DNA of 64,000 bases from Planococcus citri (lineage: Eukaryota > Arthropoda > Insecta > Hemiptera > Pseudococcidae). Shown one piece after another: positions 24,381-38,130 of the stretch. Position 1 is the stretch's first letter. Each line of letters opens with the position of its first letter. Position numbers and translations under genes: made by a program. The DNA lies in NCBI RefSeq assembly GCF_950023065.1, contig NC_088681.1, positions 27,004,836 through 27,068,835 of the forward strand. The letters are read 5' to 3'. Under the pieces are notes generated by a model, which saw only the letters and a program-made list of their open reading frames with translations, was not told the origin of the DNA and did not search any database.

Positions 24381-25570
24381 ATTTTTAGATCACACTGTAC
24401 ATAGAACTCTGATCACAACTCAGTAAACGTATCCATCTGAAGCTGACATTTATCTCTAAAATATACGAAGTATACGTGCCATCCAAAGTTCATTCTCAAT
24501 TCTCATCGATATATTTCGTCAGCAAGGGTATGGAAAAAAAAGTAAAATTAAAAAAAAACCGTTCGTTTCGAGGAGTATTTTATTTTCCTTATCAATATAT
24601 CATAAATTCACACAATGTACATATCACTCGTACACGTGAAATATACGCAAGTAGATGTACCCTAGCTAGTGGCTAATGCCTACACTGCAGGTATTTAATA
24701 AAACATACAAATACATTAAAACAATTTGTGTACGTAACGTAAATCGTATAGATACATATTAGTTGACCTCGAAGAACGAATACCTACATTTGAACCAGTT
24801 AAAGCGAGTAACAGCAGACAGAAATCATCAATTTCCTTTTGTATGAGAAATTACTTTTCTTTTAATTCCAGACTCGATACCATAAACGGAAAGTAGTGAA
24901 CTCGTAATGAATGTTTCGCGTGTTGTCTTCGTACACATTAAAATGGTTATCAACGGTGGTGTAGGAAAAAAAAGAACCTTTTTTACAATTCGCCAACTAT
25001 TTATTTACAATAAACAGTCGATAGATTTTAATTGCGTATGCGGTTATCGTGCTCTATTACTTTCGTTTATATGTTGTTGTCGTCTCCGTAATTCGCTACT
25101 CGCTTCCCTCCTCCTCGTTTGCCCGAAGTAATTTTTCAATTTGTATGTGAATGAGACATGATGTGGTGTAGGTCTTTCTGTATCTGTGTAGGTACTCGCA
25201 AGTTTCCAAGATACACATGTACAAGAGCTTTTTACGAGATACAAAACGATTTCCTTCTCGAATAGGCACTCAAAGTAGCCTACGATTAATCTGCAGTCTA
25301 CGAGTGTATCAGAATAATGATGTTATAGATAAGCTATATAACCATTCGGATATAGTTCGAATTAAAGCTCGCTTAAGATCAAAGAGGTTTCGAATTATGA
25401 ATTATGGGTCATCAGTTCAAGTTCAAATTCACCTGATAGGAAATGTACCTACGTAATTTGAGGTTATTGATATCGTACTTGTACACTGTGCTCTCTGTCT
25501 GTATTCTTAATGGGTTTATTTCCTTTCGGCATAGCGTATTATTTTGTATGTTGATATAATATTTTTTCGT
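24381..25570. other. CpG-containing, higher-complexity block
   Basis: Frequent ACGTA, TACGAG and TACCTA words occur, with few homopolymers. Frames at 24907-25131 (+) and 25044-25244 (-) overlap on opposite strands, resemble nothing and are not called. Confidence 0.5.
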
Positions 25571-28370
25571 AATATTTCGTAATGAAAGTAACTGGGGATT
25601 TCGATAATTTTTTTAAAATGAAAACAATGTGTATCAAGACTTGAGAAAAAAAGACTTTTTCATTTAAAAATATTCAAGAATTCTCTATTTGAAAAATAAA
25701 TAAAAAAAGTATCGAAACTTTCTCGCTTTCTTAGACGTTCTTGAACTAATAAAATGAAGGTACATCCAAAATGAGCCACATCTCACTTTCAGTTATGCAA
25801 CATTCCTCTCCTCCCTCCCTCCATCGCATCAATCAAAATGATGATACTTTCGAAATATTATTTTTCTGATTCAAAGCCCAACGGAAATTAATTTTTTTTA
25901 AGGAAGTGGGGGGAGGGGTTAAACTTGGTGCACCTTGGACAGTCGAAAAATACACAATTTTATTTTGGGGGGCAGTTCAATTCAAACCCTGGGACTCGAT
26001 GATGTTTATTTACAAATGAGTGAATAAAACCTGACCGGAGAATTTCTAAACAATATTATTTGAAAAAAATGTAATATCAAATTTGAAATAATTAATTGCT
26101 ACACTAGTTCGAAAAAAGTAAAAAAAAATCAGATTTAAGGTACTGCTAAGAAAAAAATTCCTCAGAGAAGTAAGGGCAAAATTTTTTTGAAAATCGATGT
26201 TTGAAAAATTCAAAAACTCAACGAACATTTTCCTCCCAAATGTTATCCAATTTTGAAAATTTTCTGTAATTTTTGTACCCATTTTCCAATTTTGTAATTT
26301 TTAATTGATTTGGCAACTTCCTCAGATTTCACGATAAGATCTTGCAAAAAGTACGAAAGTTACTTTGATCACATTTTTGGTGAAAAAAAAGTAACTTCTA
26401 ATAAATAATTCTGAGAAAAGTTAACTAACTCACTGAAAAGTTAGCTCTATGGGTTTTTGTTCACAGGCGTAGAAAGGAAATTCAAGCCCTTCCCCCCAGG
26501 GAGCAAAACAATTATTCAAACCCTCCCTGACCCTCCCTAAAATAATTAAAAATTATTTGCAGGTAATTTTTTTAGTATAGAAAAATGCACATAAAATTCT
26601 TTTCTTGGTTAATCTCAAGCTGTACTAACGTGACGCTTTTTTTTTTCTTTTCAGATTACAAATTTTGAAGATAGTTCCTAGTATTTTAAAGTACACAATT
26701 GATGACATTGGGATTTCCAAACACACAAAGGTGAGTGAACTTTTCAATTCATCTAATCTTAAGTACATGCTTACGTCAAAATATGTACGCTATAGAATGT
26801 TGTTTTTTGGATGGGAGGGATGGGAAGGGGTATTCAATAGTTGGAATGTGGCTAATTTTTGAAAAATGGGGGTCACAGATTTGATTGGGGAAATTTCAGT
26901 GGGACATGGAGTAAAATTTTTATCCTGTCGTTCTCAAATCTATAACAATTCAAGTAGCAAAAACAGAATTTGATTCTCAAAAGTGATTGGAAAATCTACG
27001 TCTGCTCAATTAAATTCATTAAATGCATCAAAATTTAATTTACTTTTTAATGATATCTCACGAAGGCTTTTCTGAATTTTTGAAAATCCACCAAAAATAC
27101 ATTATTATTTCTTGAAGGTTCAAATTTCTTATCAGTAGGATTTTTTTGTTGTTTTCTCTTTTTTTGAATAAATTTTAGTCTTTTGGCTTTGAAACATTAC
27201 TTACTCATGCTTTAAAAATTAGGATCTAATTTTGTGGGAAGGGAGTGGAAATTTCATTTTTTTTTCAAAATTTGATGCAATTTATCAAAAAATTATCAAT
27301 CCCAAACAGCACAAAAAATTTTGAACCGGACAAAGAGGCATCGATAAAAGACCCCCAAAACACATCACCCACCAAATTTCAGGAGCTGAAATCAATTTTT
27401 CAATTTTTGGCGAATTTTTGAAAATTTAAATTTGGTTCTAAAAAAGAAAAAAAAAACAAAATTTTGCCAAATTGACTTAGAAGGCTATCATTTGGCATGT
27501 ACTATATTTTTGATCTTCTGACTTGATTGTGGAAGGTTTCGAACCGTTCTGAAGCCTCCAGTGGATTCTGATTTTTTTCATCACAAGAAAATTGATTTGA
27601 ACTGACACAAAAATTTTTTTAAATATGAGCTCAAGTAGATGGTAAGAGTGAAAAATATGGTGAATTCGAGTTTATATGTAGGTGCTGAATTTTATTGTCA
27701 CTCTATACTTACTACAGCTTATTTTTCGAAAACAATAAAATCTAAAAATCTGCTGAAGGCTCCAGAACGGTTCGAAAGCATCACGAATCGACTCGGGATG
27801 TTAAAAATAGCATTCAAAACAAACCACATTTCAGCCTTTTATGTCAAATAGATCAAATTTTGATTACTTTTGAAAGAAATGGGCCAAAATTAAAATATTC
27901 AAAAATTCTCTAAAAATTGAAAAATCAATTCCAGCACCTGAAATTGTCGCTAGTGGTGTGTTTTCGGATCCTTCGTTGATTCTCCTTTGCCCGATTAACA
28001 AATTTTTGGCCAATCTTTTTATAAGTAAGTAAACAACGATTGTGGTTTTCCTTCTAAAGATCATAGAAGTCTGAAGGGTCATACAAGTCCCTCAAAACTT
28101 TGGGCTAATGAAACTTCAAAAATTGAAAAACAAATCGTTTGTACTGCTTGTGATAATACAAACCTCAAACATAAACTCATATTTTGAGAAAAATTCCTCC
28201 GACACCCCATTCCCAACTTCTCCCCTCCATTTTACTAAACGTTAAAAATCCGAAAATATTGCCTGAAAGTGAGAAAAATTACACAGCAGATGCATCAAAA
28301 ATTACATAGCAAACCAAAAGTCAGCATAATCAAATAAGGGTAGGTATAATTCTTTCAAGCTCGAATATTC
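25571..28370. repeat. AT-rich block with dispersed repeat copies
   Basis: Low-complexity A/T sequence is followed by copies of the dispersed family near 27370-27430 (CAGGAGCTGAAATCAATTTTTC, TTGGCGAATTTTTGAAAATTT), 27540-27565 and, inverted, 27745-27790 (GCTCCAGAACGGTTCG). No gene is supported. Confidence 0.55.
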
Positions 28371-30660
28371 GAAATTTCCAACTTACAAGAGAACAGGAAA
28401 CGACAAATGAACCCAAAACCAAACAACACGAACAACAAGTGTCAGTCCACCACCGTGCCCTGCACCACTGAAGCGAAACAAATGATTAATTTCACAAGGT
28501 GTTAAAACCGAACCACGACTCCTTTATTACTTCACGTTGATAATTGAAAAAATCCATTTAAAAGGTTGAACGGTTAACACGCCATTACGGTCAGGTAGGT
28601 AAATGTATATCTCTAAGAGTAGATCAAACACGATGGCTACCAGACTGGATTAAATTTCGCGGAAATATTCGATAAAAATAAATAACCGTCTGGTCTCGAC
28701 CGGGTCGCCAAATACTCACAAGATATTTGAACGAAATTCAATTGAAAAAATAACAAAATGCACTCAAAATAAATAGAATTCCGCGCCATAATTATTATTT
28801 ACAACCTTACATCATTTACACTAAATGATCTTCTCGATTACAGACAAGGAAGGTGCTTTGGTATAGCTAATGACGAGCGGTCAAATCTCTCCTATAGGTT
28901 ATAGTATGTACTTGCTTACAGGATGATGCTACGTTAACAAAAAAACTTGCACATGTCATTTAATAAAAGCCTATTGTTCATTTTAGTAATACACGTTTAA
29001 AATTAACGCTATCCTCTCTATCTCATGTAAGTCTACGAGTACTTGAAGATTGCCTGCGGTCTTTTCATCATCCTCAAAAGTTTCAATACCTATAGCCTCA
29101 AGTTACTCTGGAAGCATTCAGACCGAAACATCTTCGTGGCAAGGTATTGTGCATGCATTTGCATGATAACAATACCTACAGGTACGCAGGTCTATGGTCT
29201 ATACTCGCTATACGTAGACAATATTTCAATGAAAGTTGAAGAAACTCGGTACCACGTGCCTGCAATGAGTGGTAATTCGATTCACGTACATTAAACGTAC
29301 ATCAACAAGCACTTTAACGTCAAATAACGCCAATGGATTGACATCGCGGGTCGCGCCATCGCATCGTGTCATGAAAGTAAACGTCGAACAGGAAATAATA
29401 TTAAATTCTCGAAAAGATGAAAAACAACACGCCGCAGTTCACATCTATAGCCATAGTTTTATGGCAAGATCTAGAATTATAAATCACATATACGAGTAAT
29501 GCATCTGCTTGCTAATCCAATATACTTACATTTACCTACCCTCCTCCCCTCCTCACCCTTCCGTAATAATTCTAAACGTAATTTATTACATTCGCGAACG
29601 AAAAATCTATAAAAAATCAAATCTTTAATGTGTATTTTAATTTAACGTCGTCGGTGTAATCCAACTTTCGCCATTTGCCATAAAAAAAATCAACATTTAG
29701 AAAGATAGATAACCACTAACCTGCCTTATTGACTTTTACCTTTGGCAAGTTGGGCTGAAATTTTTTTCCCAGTAATGTTTTCATCGTATTATCACCTTGA
29801 CAATAAACAGGAAAATTTACCTTGATACGAGCTGAGGCGAAAAACATTAAAAATGAATTTGTAAACGTTTATAAGAAAACAAATTGCAGCCAACTCGCGC
29901 AGCGGAGGTTTGGTTAATCATCTTATTTTGCAACAAACTGGTATCATTAGATGATTTGCTTAAATTGTATTTAATCGTGTAAATTAAACTAACACCATTT
30001 ACCTACATCGAGTAATTGGGTTTTTATTGAATTATTTACTAAAGTAAACGTATTAACATAGGCTTGGTTTGCGAAAGCCTCCTTCCTTTTTTTCCTCCAA
30101 GGAACTACAACTCGTACTTGTAAATAGAGGAGTAGGTAGATACATTCAAGTAGGTGTTTTTCCAACTCATCAAACTGCTTGTACTTCTGCATAGAGTAGA
30201 ATTTTGAAAATAAAAAATTACGTGGCATCTTATAGATACACATTATATACTAAACACTTTTTACTCGTTTTTACACACGTACACTTTCATTCATTGGCTG
30301 ATTCAAGGTTAAAGAAAATTTATAGCTTGACAACATGTCCGCATTGAAATAGTTTGTTACACTCGCGCTGCTACTATCGCAGGGTTTCCATTTCCAAAGT
30401 AATTAAACGAATTAAAAGCTTTACTACGATCGGTCTCAATTAGTATACGATACGATGTCGTATGTTCTAAAAGACGTAAAACTCGTTACAGAACTCTCAC
30501 GCCTCTAATACTTACGAGTAATTCCGGTGGGCTTTTACTTATGTATTAAGTATGTATAGGCACTAAACGATCGTTCTGAACGAAAAAAAAAACCATCGTT
30601 GTACAGCTACTTTGAATTACCAAAATTGAAAATTATATCATCTATATGCACGACGATTGC
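28371..30660. other. CpG-containing, higher-complexity block
   Basis: Rich in ACGT-type words, with a CACGTG at about 29254 and no long homopolymers. Frames at 29043-29294 and 29269-29499 are open, but the first lacks an ATG start and neither resembles a known protein. Confidence 0.5.
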
Positions 30661-30956
30661 TTAGCAGGTTTCTACCCCCCTCCCCCGGCTCCTAGCGGGG
30701 TTTCCAGGGTCGTCTTCTCTTTTTAATTACAGAATTGAACTCAGAAAAAACATTTTGAAATGTGAAGTTTTTGAGTAGTAAGTAGGTACTTACTCGTGAT
30801 TGGAAATCAGAAGTTTTCTACAACAGTGATTAGAGATTTAAACATTATCCTTTATGTAGTTGTAGGTACTTTCAAATTGAGTGTTTTTTAAGTCAAACGA
30901 TCCATAAAATAATAACTTGAAGATTGGTTCTGAAAATACTGCACCTATAGCTATTT

Positions 30957-31201
30957 GAAGCATGTGTTTCCAAAACGCACTAAGTCCAAAAAAATATTGA
31001 TAAGAAATTCATGGTACTTAGTACAATTTGGAAACGTAGAAGTGGACCAAATTGGCTGATTTATTGATATGTTCTAGCCAAGACCCTTAGGCACAACATA
31101 TCAAAAAATCAGCCATTTTGGGCCGCAACTTTATGCTAGATGGCCTTGCAACCTCAGAATCTTTGAAAATGGTCTTAGTGCGTTTTGGAAACACATGCTT
31201 C
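30957..31201. mobile_element. 245-bp fold-back/MITE element with perfect 28-bp ends
   Basis: The 28 bases at 30957-30984 (starting GAAGCATGTGTTTCC) are the exact reverse complement of 31174-31201. Inside, a second pair of arms at about 31040-31074 and 31095-31132 (AAATTGGCTGATTTATTGATATG against its inverse, with a few mismatches) surrounds a short loop. Nearly the whole element can fold on itself. No coding capacity is present. A target duplication is not obvious, so the superfamily is open. Confidence 0.85.
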
Positions 31202-32329
31202 ATTTGTAGATAATTTTAAACGATCAAATTTCAATTTTTCCAAAATGCTCACTTTCCACTGGATTGACTGCAAAATAATTTTTTTTTTCTGAAAAAATAA
31301 CGAAACATTTTTTTGGGCAGCTACAACTTTGAGAATTTTTATTTATATACCTACATATTTTTACTTGCTTTGGGTTTTGAGACATTTACAAATGTTGGGT
31401 TAAAGTTTCTCAACCTAAAAAAAGAGCTCAAATCCGGAGCATAAGTCTACAAAAGGCTCCTCGTAATAAATTAAGAACTAGATTCAAAAGCGCATCCTAA
31501 TTTTGAATTTCAATCCACATGGATCGGATTTTTCTAAAAACTTTGGTTTGAGAGAATTTTGAAAAAAAAAGAGGAAAGGAAAAATGATTCTTCTGTGAAT
31601 TTTGTTAAATAAGATTCTTCAAGATTCTGATTTCAAATTAAATCGATCTTATAAATTCTAAAAACACCCATTTCAGAAAATAAAATACGAGTAGAATAAA
31701 ACAATATAAAAATTTGGGCATACTTTGAGTCCTGAAGAGGAGGGACGAGAAAAGGGATATGGGATTAGGAGGGAAAATCCGGGAAATTTGAAAAATCAAT
31801 TCTATGTATAATTTAATGCAGGTGAACTATTTTAAACTGAAATTTAATATCTCAGCAGGCCAATTTGATTTCAAAACGTTTCTATTGTTCGGGGGGGAAG
31901 GGGTGAGAGGAGGAGAACCATTTGAGCATTTAAAAAGTAACTTCGGAATTCTCAATTAAAATCGGTCAAAAATGCTGAAATGGTGACAAAAGAGAAAGCG
32001 GATTGAAAAATATTGATAAAATAACATGATTCGCAGGAGAAAAAAGTTCAGAATTTTGCTAAAAATCATTTTCGAAAATATTGAATAAAAATTCAAGAGA
32101 AATTTTTAACCCCCAGAAAAATTTCAATTTTCAATTTCTTTTCTTGTCAGGCAGTTTTACATTACTTCAGAAGGGGGGGGGGGAGGGCTTGTACTCAATT
32201 TTTTCCAAAATTTAAAAAAAAGTAACTTCAGTTACCTACCAAAAAAGCTTGACTATTCCAGAAAATGACAAAACGTGAGCAAAACATAAAATAATTTTAA
32301 AACGCCAGAAAATTACAAATTGAAATGTT

Positions 32330-32870
32330 TTGGTTTTTAATTAAATAAAATCTAACTAAGTATTTTGCAACCTTTTGATGAAAAATCGAAACTTTTTGGA
32401 AATTTTGGGCGTCAATAAAGTGAGAATTTTGCAAATTTTGGCAAAACACTGACAATTTTAGCTTTTTGGCATTTTTTGGCAAAAAAAATCCGAGACTTCT
32501 AGAAGTTTTGGACAATCTTTGAAAAAAACAGACTTTTTGAAATTTTCTGCAAATTTTTCTAAAAAGGGAGAACTTTTGTCAATTTTTGAAAAAACTGAAA
32601 ATTTTTGATAATATTTGGCAAAAAAGCAAAACTTTTTGGGAATTATGAACTGGTAAAAAAAAGTTATACCTAATTTTTGGAAATATCATGCAAAAAATGA
32701 GGCTTTTGATTGGTTTTCGAAAAAAAGTGAGACTCTTAAGCAATTTTGCAAAACAGTATAAGAATTTATGTCAAAAATCAAAAATTTTTAAAAATAGCAA
32801 TTTTAGAAATTATTTTAAGGAAATGATATTTTTCCCGTATTTTTTAAAAATGAAAAAGAAAATTCAAAAA
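32330..32870. repeat. Degenerate satellite-like stretch, TTTTGGCAAAAAA type
   Basis: Alternating units such as ACTTTTTGGGAATT, TTTTGGCAAAAAA and GAGACTTTTGAGCAATTTTG are about 35-50 bp apart. They share the vocabulary of the arrays at 9.9, 46.2, 51.3 and 57.3 kb but are more decayed. Frames inside are readings of the repeat. Confidence 0.65.
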
Positions 32871-33600
32871 TAATCCAATTTTACATAAATTTTTATTTTC
32901 CTTTTTGAGATTTGACCAACAGGTCAATTTTGAAAATTTTCGAATTCAGGAGATGGGGATGAAGAGTAAAGCAGCAGCAATGAAGATTGCTCAGCAGGGT
33001 CTCAGATTTGTATAAAAGTTCTCGCCTTATGATGTCAGCTAGACCACATATAAAGGTCTATCAAGTAATGAAAATGAATTGTTAAATTATACATTCAACG
33101 TACCAGTACCTTAATAACTACATACGTGTACATGCATTCGAAAAAATCCAGCATATTAAGTTATGAAACTTTTTCATTTAAAACTTGACACTGAATAATT
33201 GAACATAACTGTTCTTACAACATTTGGTCAAATTCCAAAATTTTCAACTAAAAAAAAAAAGAATGTGTTGATGTTTAATTTAATTAAAATGGAAATGTTT
33301 ATAAAAAACTTCATGGAACGCTTTCTTTAATATATATCGGTAAGTCGGTTAAAAAAATTGATGAAAGATTCCAAAACTTCTCGTGGAGCACTCCAAGTTT
33401 TTTTATTTCAAAACCTGCATTTTTCAAAAAAAAAAAAAATTTAACTATATTTGAGATTTGAAAATCGTAAATGGAAAAAAAATACTCGTTGAGAAGAGGG
33501 AAAAAATGAAAAGCCATCCCACATCATTTATAGAGGAAATATCTATATTGAGAGGGCATTTGATTTTCGAGGTGGAGGGGGTGGCGGGCACAGCTGAATG

Positions 33601-35450
33601 ATGACGAGAAAATGACAAAATGCCTACCAATAGAGACACATCGTAAACAGCCGGAATCCTAATAAAATTATAATAATAACGAGCATACCAATAACAATTT
33701 AAATTCAGACACCATCAGCTGCTCATTTCAACAAAGCCCTTTACATTTTAAAAACGCGTCACAAATTGGAAATTAAATTATTTAGCTACTTTCATTTTCA
33801 TTTTTTCGTCGCTTTTTAATATCTCTAGCAAGCTTAAAATGGGTAATTTCCGTCTTATTTATCGAATCGATTCGATCTTCGAACTACAAAATTACATAGA
33901 AGACGTAGGCATTCGAAAACTACATCACGACTACATCGTAAGCCCAGCACGATATCCATAATACCTTAGCTCGAGCTCGATTTCCCAAAAATATAGAATC
34001 ATGTGAGTTGGGCTCGCGACAAAACACCAACAGTGGCCAGTGGCGTCAATCGTGGTAATATTCGGCCAACAATAGCTCGACCATTTTCGTAAACTATAGC
34101 CACACAGCAATGATATACCTTCCTAATACCTGTGAAGAAAAAACCAATACTTACACACTGAGACATAGTGAGAGAGAGAGAGAAAGAGAGCAAAAACCGT
34201 CAACTCATTCTGAAGGAAAATCTACACTGTATCCGTCGGCGATCATAGACAGTATTGAAAAAAATCTTCGGCTAGTTTCTCACCAGTCACTAGTCAGTCA
34301 GTCGTCTGACCGGTAAAACTATCATCTACCCATCAATGAAGAAAGAAGGGTAGTTCTTAGCAATGGTTCTTAGTACATCATCGATTACCACAGCCCACTA
34401 CAACAATGTTTAAAATCTGTATAAGTATTGTACTAATTCTTCTTCGCTATGGTAAGACGAACGAGTTCCTTTAGGCGGGAAAAAATCTTGAAAAATATTC
34501 CTCCGTTGATACGAGTAATGAGAGATGAACCAGGGCTACACCACCACCACCACCACCGTCGCACGTTCTCTACGACAAATTCTAACTAAACAGTTCGATG
34601 ATAAAACGAGTTTTAAAAAAAAGTAAATTTATACTGTAACATATTACGTTCATTTTATATAAGAGTATGGTATAGTACAAGTACTGATTTATGTCCGCAA
34701 ACCAAACCATGCTGTACAGTACAGTACCTACAGTACCATCGCGGTGACATTTAATGGAAACTGATTGATTGATATTTTAGGATACATCTCGGAATATGGG
34801 ATTAACCGTAGTGAGATTCACGCCGAGCCGAAAAAAAATTATAAAAATCTTATTAATACGGAACCGGTTTAGCCTTTAAGGAGTATAATATACCTAATGG
34901 ATCGTGTTTAGAATGCGTAATACCGCGCCTGACAGTAATATCACGCAGACGAGTACATCTGGTTGCGATGCTGCCCTTTTTTTCTCCATCTCTTGCCTTG
35001 TCTCTCCTTTCTTTTTCATATGCACCTACATTTAAATACATATAAAAAGGATAGAGTTACGTGGTTCGTCAATATTTTGGAGGCATTCCAGACTCGTTGT
35101 TGATTCTTTTACATACGAGAAAAAAAATACAAGATCATGGTGTCGCGGTGAATTTCAAAAAAAAAAGTATATTCGTACAAAGGCGATCAAACTTTCGACT
35201 ATAAAACAATCAAAGTCCGATACTGTAACAACGTTACGTGCGCAACTGCGCATAAATTAATTTTTACGATAAAAATCTTTCAAAGGTTTATATAACGCAT
35301 GCGAGGACACCCTGTGGTTTTAAGTATACTTTGTATAACGATCTTACAGATAAAACATTTAAATAGGCTGTTTTTTTCGTAGACTTTCGAGGGTGGCCTG
35401 TTTCATCTTTCTTTACTTAAGCGTATCTACGATATTTTTAGTCGAATTTC
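33601..35450. other. CpG-containing block with a possible first exon
   Basis: High CpG density is seen. A GA-rich microsatellite lies at 34168-34191 and a (CAC)n tract at 34540-34558. CAGTCAGTCAGTCG repeats lie near 34284-34305. The candidate coding exon at 34406-34451 is listed separately. Confidence 0.5.
34406..34451 (+). CDS. Possible first coding exon encoding a signal-peptide-like start
   Basis: ATG at 34406 opens MFKICISIVLILLRYG, a short N-region followed by a hydrophobic run. It is interrupted after the first base of the sixteenth codon by a good donor, G|GTAAGA, at 34451/34452. Read through, the frame stops eight codons later, so the exon makes sense only if spliced. Upstream at 34284-34305 are repeated TCAGTC words that resemble arthropod initiators. 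Two short upstream ATGs would weaken translation. No partner exon with matching phase can be identified in the window. The pattern is suggestive, but a 46-base match could be chance. Confidence 0.25.
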
Positions 35451-38130
35451 TTCGGAGGAAATTCGGTCGGCTCTGACTAATGCTAGTGTGTTGATGGGTG
35501 GCAGGAGGTGAAAAGGGATGAAAGGGGTGAGAACGCAATTTGGATGCAATATTTTTTGGTTTTTCTTCAAAAGTTACTGATAATTTTCGTTTTTAAAAAT
35601 TTCTAAATCACTGCCCCTTCAATTCGTTTATCAGGCAAATGCCAAAAAAATTAAATGTGGGATAAAAGTCATTCCACTGGAGGTGAGAAGTTACGGTCGC
35701 CAATTAAAATGAAAAAAATCTTGTTCGTCTCTTGGGCACGAAAAAATGATCTTTGTTTTGTATTTTGTTTTTCTGGAATTTGCCCAGAAACAGATTTGAA
35801 GGGGCAATGGTTTGAAAATTGTCGATTTGGATTTCGATGGAACTTGTAAACGCCATTAAAAATGTTTTTATGACCAAATACTTGACCCATTTTCAAATTT
35901 AAAAAACTGTACTTAAGGTTGTATAATTAGATGTTCCTTCAATTTTGACCATTTATGTTTAAGAAATTCAAAAGACAGTCCTAACATAAAATCAAAAATT
36001 AGATTTGCCCTCATTTTGAGCAAGATGTAGAAAGGGACCCTTATCGTAAAAATGTTGTAACTTAGATTCATAGAAAACCGAAAATTATATAGGTACACTA
36101 TTTTTAAAAATAAAAGAGAATGGAAAACCCTTCTGAACTTCATTTTGGGGGCTCAAGATCCACAAAAAAGGGAGAATTTTCAACGCTGGGGTACAATTGG
36201 TACCTGGTGTCTGCCGTAGAGTATTTCTCACCCCTCATATTTGATCTCCATCGTATCCTGGAAGGAGAGGTGCATCGTTTAGGTGGGTCTAAATGGTACG
36301 AATGTGAACTAAAATTCACCTCAAAGGCTCAAAGATATTAGGTATTACACAACATGTTCAAACATGAGTTTTTCATTTTTGTAGAAAAAAATCTCAATTC
36401 ATGGTTTTATGAAGAAGTGAATCTTTTATCGCGTGCAATTCTCATTGAGCTGAAATTCTGCTTACTAAAAGACCATTGCACCCTTCATAAACAAACTTTG
36501 AGCTGCCAAAATTGATTTTTCATTTTTTAGAGAATTTTTGAAAATCTGACGTTCAAATTACAAAGGGGACCTACCTTTATGACCTATCAATTCTGATCAA
36601 TCTGAAATTTGGGTCGTTTAAAGAGTTTACCACGTGCTTGCACCTCAGAACCAAACAGAGCTGCTGAGGTTGATTTTTAGATTTTTGAAAAATTTTTAAA
36701 TTGCATTTTTTTGCTTTACCTACCAAAACCACTCAAAATGTGAGCAAATAGACTCCAGTTTGGCTCCAAAGTGGTCGCAGTCGATTCGGGGAGGAGTATC
36801 GTAGAACATATTTAGGGGGTGAAGGAAGTTTCGAGAAATTTTCTCCAGGAATGGGTGATTTTTGACTTTTTTTCAATAAGGGAACCCTTTGAACTAGCAC
36901 TCTATGCGCCAAAACTGCCCTAACTAAATTTTTAGGCCATGAAATTCATTTTTAAATTTCTGGCGAATTCTTGAAAATTTTAAAATTAAAAAAAAAAGTG
37001 TAGAAGGACGATTTTTTTCAACTTTTTTATGAAACATGAATTTTTTAAGCAAAGCGGACCAATAATGTGAACAATTCCTTCAATCCAACTTCCATACATT
37101 GACAATTACTAATTTTGTGCCATTCTGGAGCCTCCAGCGATTATTTAGTTTTCTCCATCAATTTCAAATCATTCTGGAGGGGCCATAAAATGAACTTGAG
37201 AACCATTAACTTTGGTCAATGCTTATTGGGCGCCCTCTCAATCGTTTCACGTGGTTACCGAGGAATTCCAGAAGTGCCAAATCAACAGTGAATTTTTGAC
37301 TAATTTGCAAATTCCAGAATAAATGAAAAAAAAATCAAATTTTCAAAGAAGACTGTTTTTTTGGTTAGTAGCCTCAGGGTATGTCTACATCATCACTCGA
37401 CTCGAAAAAACAATCGCAATTTGACCTTTTTGGAGCCTTCAGTGAGTTTTCAAATTTCTCCTTAATAGACCTCGATCAAAAATATTTAGTATTTCATAAA
37501 AAAAGTTGTTTTTTACATTTTTTTAAAATTTCAAAAATTCGCCAAAAATCCAAAAATTAACTTCAAGACTTGAATCCTCTTTGGGTGTGCTTTTGTGTGT
37601 GTGTGTGTGTGTGTGTGTGGGGGGGGGGTTGGGACCTGGTTTTCAGCTTCTTTGAAATCAGAGAGCGCCAGTTCAGAAGGTTCCTTTCAAGCATGAAATT
37701 TCAAACAATCAAAAAAAGAATAAATCTATCAACTCATTCGCTTAGATTCGCAAATTCATTTTGTCTAATCGACTGAGAAAGTCAAATTTATCACAGAATA
37801 AATTTTCAGCTGCCAAAATTGATTACAGGTTCTCTTGGAGCAATTCCAATCATCAAAAGGTCACAATCAAATGTCGTTCAAATTTTACTGAAATTTCATC
37901 AGTTTCTGAAAATTTTCATTGATTTTATTTTATTTTAGTGTTTTTAAACCATTTATTGCGTTTTTATTTTTTTTTAAATGCAACTTATGTCCATATTTTC
38001 TGAGCAATTTCCCCAGATTTTACTGAAATTTCACGATGTAAATCATCACTTCGCAAATTATTTCAATTCGGTAGATTTTTCAATCCAAAAATAACGTCCT
38101 TAGGATGTTTAGTAGGACCTTTTTGAATTC
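35451..38130. repeat. AT-rich block with dispersed repeat family
   Basis: Family words occur near 36495-36540 (GAGCTGCCAAAATTGATTTTTC), 36655-36680, 36885-36975, 37110-37140 (CCATTCTGGAGCCTCCAGCG) and 37800-37830. The (TG)n plus G-run microsatellite at 37594-37628 belongs to one copy. No gene is supported. Confidence 0.6.
37594..37628 (+). repeat. (TG)n microsatellite running into a G run
   Basis: About twelve TG units run directly into about ten G's. The following sequence (GAGCGCCAGTTCAGAAGG at about 37662-37680) matches the inverse of the flank of the CA repeat at 23.7 kb, so the two are allelic positions of one dispersed repeat. Confidence 0.85.

Larger units (their letters stand above)
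30661..33600. repeat. AT-rich block with fold-back element and satellite
   Basis: The block begins with a C/G-rich patch at 30673-30712. It holds the fold-back element at 30957-31201, a G run at 32173-32183, and a satellite-like stretch at 32330-32870. The rest is A/T low-complexity sequence without genes. Confidence 0.55.
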
